From NCBI GenBank assembly GCA_965119665.1, contig OZ221974.1, forward strand, positions 434,001-498,000: a DNA stretch of 64,000 nucleotides, given 5' to 3'. The notes beneath the pieces are model-generated. The model worked only from the letters and a program-made list of their open reading frames with translations, ran no database searches and was not told where the DNA came from. Source of the DNA: Dialister sp900541485 (lineage in GTDB: Bacteria > Bacillota > Negativicutes > Veillonellales > Dialisteraceae). Positions 61,371 to 64,000 of the stretch are shown one piece after another; within the stretch, counting starts at the first letter, position 1, and each line of letters starts with the position of its first letter. The translations under genes and the position numbers were made by a program.

Positions 61371-62324
61371 ATGATATCTTGGAATACAAAACTGACAAAA
61401 TTACTGGATATTTCTTATCCGATTATTCAAGGTGCTATGGCTTATATCTCTGACGGCCGTTTAGCTGCCGCCATGAGCCACGCCGGCGGTGCGGGAGTCA
61501 TAGCCTCAGGAGGCTTTACCCCCGATGAGGTTCGTAAAGAAATCCGCATTTTCAAAGACATGGCGGGCAACCATAAAATCTATGGTGTCAATCTTATGCT
61601 GCAAGATAAAAACAAAGATGATGTAGCTCAGATTATCTGTGATGAAAAAGTTCCTTTTGTAACTATCGGGGCAGGCAATCCTATTCCATGGATGAAGGAA
61701 CTCCAGCCCCGTCATATTAAATGTATCCCTGTTGTTCCTACTGTAAAGCTGGCCCAACGAGTCGAGAAGTACGGTGCCGATGCCATAGTAATCGAAGGCA
61801 TGGAGGCAGGTGGTCACGACGGTAAAATCACTTTGATGGCGCTGATGGAAAATGTTCTTCCCCTGATTGATATTCCCGTCCTCGCTGCCGGCGGAATCAT
61901 TGACGGTCGTGCGATTGCCGCCGCTCTTCTCATGGGGGCATCGGGCGTACAAATGGGCACCCGCTTTTTGCTCGCTGAAGAATGCCGTCTGCATCCCAAT
62001 GCTAAAGAAGCTATCATCAAAGCCGGTGATACCGATTCTGTCGTTACCGGTTTTACAAGAAATAACAGTGTACGTGGTCTGAGAAATCAATTCTCCCATA
62101 AATTCTTAAAAGCAGAATACGGCGGTGCCAGTGCAGAAGAATTGACTGAACTTTCCCGGGGAAGCAACAAAAAAGCAGCCGTTGACGGCGATGTAGAAAA
62201 CGGTTTTGTTTTGGCCGGTATGTCACTTACCCACTTGACCAAAATCGAACCTGTTAATGATATTATAAACGTACTTGTCGAAGAAACAGAAGCGGTATTA
62301 AAAAAAGGCCCCTCTCTGATTTAA
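61371..62324 (+). CDS. fabK: FabK-type enoyl-ACP reductase (nitronate monooxygenase fold)
   Basis: The 317-residue protein (ATG 61371 with AAGGAGGG nine bases upstream; the open frame begins earlier at 61293 but lacks a ribosome site) is an FMN TIM-barrel of the FabK/2-nitropropane dioxygenase family. It shows PIIQGAMAYISDGRLAAAMSHAGGAGVIASG, VIEGMEAGGHDG (catalytic-type His near 143) and PVLAAGGIIDGRAIAAALLMGASGVQMGTRF. FabK reduces enoyl-ACP in the last step of fatty-acid elongation. A true nitronate monooxygenase is the alternative, but the EAGGH-x-G block and length fit FabK. It stands apart from other fab genes here. Confidence 0.88.
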   Translation: MISWNTKLTKLLDISYPIIQGAMAYISDGRLAAAMSHAGGAGVIASGGFTPDEVRKEIRIFKDMAGNHKIYGVNLMLQDKNKDDVAQIICDEKVPFVTIGAGNPIPWMKELQPRHIKCIPVVPTVKLAQRVEKYGADAIVIEGMEAGGHDGKITLMALMENVLPLIDIPVLAAGGIIDGRAIAAALLMGASGVQMGTRFLLAEECRLHPNAKEAIIKAGDTDSVVTGFTRNNSVRGLRNQFSHKFLKAEYGGASAEELTELSRGSNKKAAVDGDVENGFVLAGMSLTHLTKIEPVNDIINVLVEETEAVLKKGPSLI

Positions 62325-62396
62325 AGTGACCTTTATCATCTCTTTTTGTTATACATGAATGTCAAACCTGTCTTATTCTTTAGCACGCAGTCATTG

Positions 62397-62402
62397 TATA
62401 AT
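62397..62402 (+). promoter_or_regulatory. -10-like box upstream of the carbonic anhydrase-like gene
   Basis: A perfect TATAAT lies 45 bases before the gene start. The matching -35 (TATTCT at 17 bases) is poor, so this is a weak call; AAGGAGG is the ribosome site. Confidence 0.3.
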
Positions 62403-62447
62403 AAAGAAGCAGAATACTATCAATATCATATGTAAGGAGGATTCTTT

Positions 62448-63005
62448 ATGTATACTTTCAATAATACTTCCTTTAAAGGGAAAAACCCGCAAATTCATGA
62501 AGAAGCATTTGTAGCTCCCAACGTTTCTCTCTACGGAGATGTTCGCGTTGCCAAGTATGCCAGCCTTTGGCCCGGCGTTGTCGCTCGCGGAGATGTCAAT
62601 TATATTTCCGTTGGCGAATGCTCCAACGTCCAGGATTTGGTTTGTCTCCATGTAGCTGACGACAACCCCTGTATCATCGGTGATTATGTCACAATCGGGC
62701 ACTGTGCCTGTGTTCACGGTTGCGTTCTGGAAGATCACGTTCTGGTCGGTATGAATGCCACCATTTTGACCGGTGCCAAAGTCGGAAGAGGATCTATCAT
62801 TGCGGCAGGCGCTTTGGTCTTGGAAAACCAGGTTATTCCGCCAAATTCCTTGGTCGTAGGTGTACCGGGAAAAGTCATTTCCACCATTGATAAAATAAAA
62901 AATATCCACGGCCAGGCACTTAAATACAAGACCGAATGGGCTATAGACTATGGAGTTCATCCCAATATTGAGGGAGAACTTTATCACGGGGAAGAAATTA
63001 TCTAA
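62448..63005 (+). CDS. Gamma-carbonic anhydrase-like hexapeptide-repeat protein
   Basis: The 185-residue protein is a left-handed beta-helix with repeated hexapeptides (about 20-140) and a C-terminal helix. The three metal-binding histidines of gamma-class carbonic anhydrases are present: His in CLHVADDN, His in TIGHCACVHG (two). The catalytic Glu of Cam is not evident, as in the YrdA/PaaY-type relatives, whose activity is variable. It is a lone plus-strand gene, followed by a hairpin terminator at 63038. Confidence 0.92.
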   Translation: MYTFNNTSFKGKNPQIHEEAFVAPNVSLYGDVRVAKYASLWPGVVARGDVNYISVGECSNVQDLVCLHVADDNPCIIGDYVTIGHCACVHGCVLEDHVLVGMNATILTGAKVGRGSIIAAGALVLENQVIPPNSLVVGVPGKVISTIDKIKNIHGQALKYKTEWAIDYGVHPNIEGELYHGEEII

Positions 63006-63037
63006 AATTTTTTCAAACCATACGTCATGGAATTCAT

Positions 63038-63070
63038 ACGCAACAGTCACATCTGCTGTTGTGTATTTTT
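63038..63070 (+). terminator. Intrinsic terminator after the carbonic anhydrase-like gene
   Basis: ACGCAACAG pairs with CTGTTGTGT (9 bp, one G-T), with a loop of about nine bases and a following A/T-rich run of seven T. Confidence 0.75.
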
Positions 63071-63151
63071 TTGTGCCGTAATCCTAAAACTGGATATTTT
63101 CTTTCTTCCATTCCCTTCCATTGAGAATTTTTTATTAAAACTTTCTCCCCA

Positions 63152-63190
63152 CAAAAAGCCCCCGGTAACCAATGTACCGGGGGCTTTTTT
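63152..63190. terminator. Strong terminator after lysA, symmetric
   Basis: AAAAAGCCCCCGGTA pairs with TACCGGGGGCTTTTT; T-runs exist in both directions. It lies 12 bases past the stop of the diaminopimelate decarboxylase-like gene. Confidence 0.85.
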
Positions 63191-63201
63191 CTTCTGAATA
63201 T

Positions 63202-64000
63202 TTACTCTTTTATACAATCTTTTAATCCGGGGAAATCCAACGTAGCAAACAAATCGTGGAGTGTTTCATCTCTCCTGATTTGCCGGATCTCTCCGTTTTC
63301 AGAAACCATAATCTCTTTATGTCTCAGCCGGCCGTTATAATTGTATCCCATGCTATGTCCGTGAGCCCCTGTATCATGAATCACCAGCAAATCTCCCTTG
63401 GTGATTTCCGGTAATTCTCGTTGGATAGCAAACTTATCGCTATTTTCACACAATGATCCGACCACATCATATACTCTGTTTTTTTCTGCCTGCTCTTTTC
63501 CGACAACCGTAATATGATGATAAGCACCGTACATACCGGGACGCATAAGATCCGCCATGCAGGCGTCAACGCCTATATAATCCCTGTAAATATTTTTATA
63601 ATGAATGGCTTTTGTTATCAAGTATCCGTACGGTCCGGTAATGGCGCGTCCGCACTCAAAGCAAATACGGGTATGCTCAAAGCCTTTCATTTTTTCTTGA
63701 AATAATTGTTTCGCCCCGTCCCCGAGAGCCTCCAAATCTACCGCATCCTGTTCGGGCCGGTAAGGAATACCGATTCCCCCACCGAAATCAATAAAACGGA
63801 CTGTCACGCCCTGCTGTTCTCTGATATCAAGTGCCAAATCAAACATCATACGGATTGTCCCCAAAAGTCCCGGCAATTCAAGCTCGGATGAAATGACCAT
63901 GGTATGGATGCCGATATAAGTAATTCCCTTATTTTTTGCCCATGCCACACACTTCATCAGTTGGTCATAGGTCATACCGTATTTCGCTTCCTCCGGTGCA
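63202..64000 (-). CDS. lysA: Diaminopimelate decarboxylase-like PLP enzyme (5' end beyond window)
   Basis: The frame is open to the window edge, so the first part, with the PLP lysine, is missing; about 266 C-terminal residues are visible. It is a fold-type III (alanine racemase-like) decarboxylase: FIDFGGGIGIPY (the PLP-phosphate Gly loop), FECGRAITGPYG, VDACMADLMRPGMYGAYHHI, LCENSDKFA (the active-site Cys-Glu), and HDTGAHGHSMGYNYNGRLRHKEI near the end. LysA decarboxylates meso-DAP to lysine. The CENSDKFA and AHGHSMGYNYNGR form fits the variant LysA lineage. An ornithine-type decarboxylase is the alternative. Confidence 0.88.
   Translation of the reverse strand, partial: APEEAKYGMTYDQLMKCVAWAKNKGITYIGIHTMVISSELELPGLLGTIRMMFDLALDIREQQGVTVRFIDFGGGIGIPYRPEQDAVDLEALGDGAKQLFQEKMKGFEHTRICFECGRAITGPYGYLITKAIHYKNIYRDYIGVDACMADLMRPGMYGAYHHITVVGKEQAEKNRVYDVVGSLCENSDKFAIQRELPEITKGDLLVIHDTGAHGHSMGYNYNGRLRHKEIMVSENGEIRQIRRDETLHDLFATLDFPGLKDCIKE

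Noticed and set aside
61506..62099. Minus-strand frame of 197 aa opposite fabK
   Set aside because: Antisense to a well-supported gene; no start signal or protein features.
62391..63050. Long minus-strand frame (219 aa) opposite the carbonic anhydrase-like gene
   Set aside because: It is the antisense shadow of a clear gamma-carbonic anhydrase gene, has no ribosome site, and its sequence is low in recognisable motifs.
1..64000. CRISPR arrays, insertion sequences, prophage, integrase-linked att sites, rRNA or tRNA genes
   Set aside because: No direct-repeat/spacer pattern, transposase or integrase, phage gene, or cloverleaf was seen on reading; a tRNA/CRISPR scan would settle it.

Overview
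The window looks like chromosome of a diderm Firmicute of the class Negativicutes, most likely Veillonellaceae and close to Dialister; the genus is an inference from gene content and style, with no database search behind it. Two signals sit together. One is a Gram-negative-type outer-membrane set (BamA, TamB, TolC, MlaE/MlaF/MlaD, RseP, an HtrA-type protease). The other is a typical Firmicute core (RNase Y, RecD2, ComFC, YhaN/YhaO, IreB-RuvX-DUF1292, FloA/NfeD, RNase M5, a T-box serS leader, FabK). Base composition is moderately AT-rich and Shine-Dalgarno sites are strong. I see no rRNA, tRNA, IS element, prophage or CRISPR array.

Layout. Nearly everything reads on the minus strand, so operons run from high to low coordinates. 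(1) 1-15.2 kb is an envelope block: a small exported lipoyl-like protein, a SpoIVB-type S55 protein, then mlaE-mlaF-mlaD-tolC-tamB, a sigma factor, a single-pass membrane protein, bamA, and a secreted repeat protein cut by the window edge. (2) 15.3-23.1 kb holds murA with an MreB-like gene whose active site is altered, a CBS protein, htrA-rlmH, RNase Y, a small membrane protein and a metallo-beta-lactamase-fold hydrolase. (3) 23.4-24.3 kb is a plus-strand island with a GNAT protein and an HD-GYP-like protein. (4) 24.4-37.3 kb is a long housekeeping run: rpsB-tsf, then pyrH-frr-(79 aa)-uppS-cdsA-dxr-rseP-ispG-proS-(85 aa)-recD2-comFC. (5) 37.5-42.9 kb has a plus-strand acyltransferase and the yhaO-yhaN pair. 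(6) 43-52.3 kb has alaS-ireB-ruvX-DUF1292, an NlpC/P60 hydrolase, a CDF metal exporter, a YdbC-like ssDNA-binding protein, and nfeD-floA with two membrane proteins of unknown function. (7) 52.4-56.2 kb has T-box-controlled serS and an orphan response regulator with rnmV-ksgA. (8) 56.7-60.9 kb is the lower-glycolysis operon gap-pgk-tpiA-eno. (9) 61.4-64 kb has fabK, a gamma-carbonic anhydrase-like gene and a partial diaminopimelate decarboxylase gene.

How the genes work together. The mla-tolC-tamB-bamA block would build the outer membrane and move phospholipid. MlaD carries a C-terminal beta-barrel-like region, so one chain could span the envelope, as established for Veillonella parvula. Within this block a sigma factor is followed by a single-pass membrane protein with anti-sigma topology, which I read as a candidate envelope-stress switch. 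The MreB-like protein has lost three residues that line the ATPase site of working MreBs. These two, together with the motif order of the S55 protein, are the most rewarding leads.

Limits: every assignment is from reading sequence. Promoters and terminators are pattern calls, and family names rest on remembered motifs.
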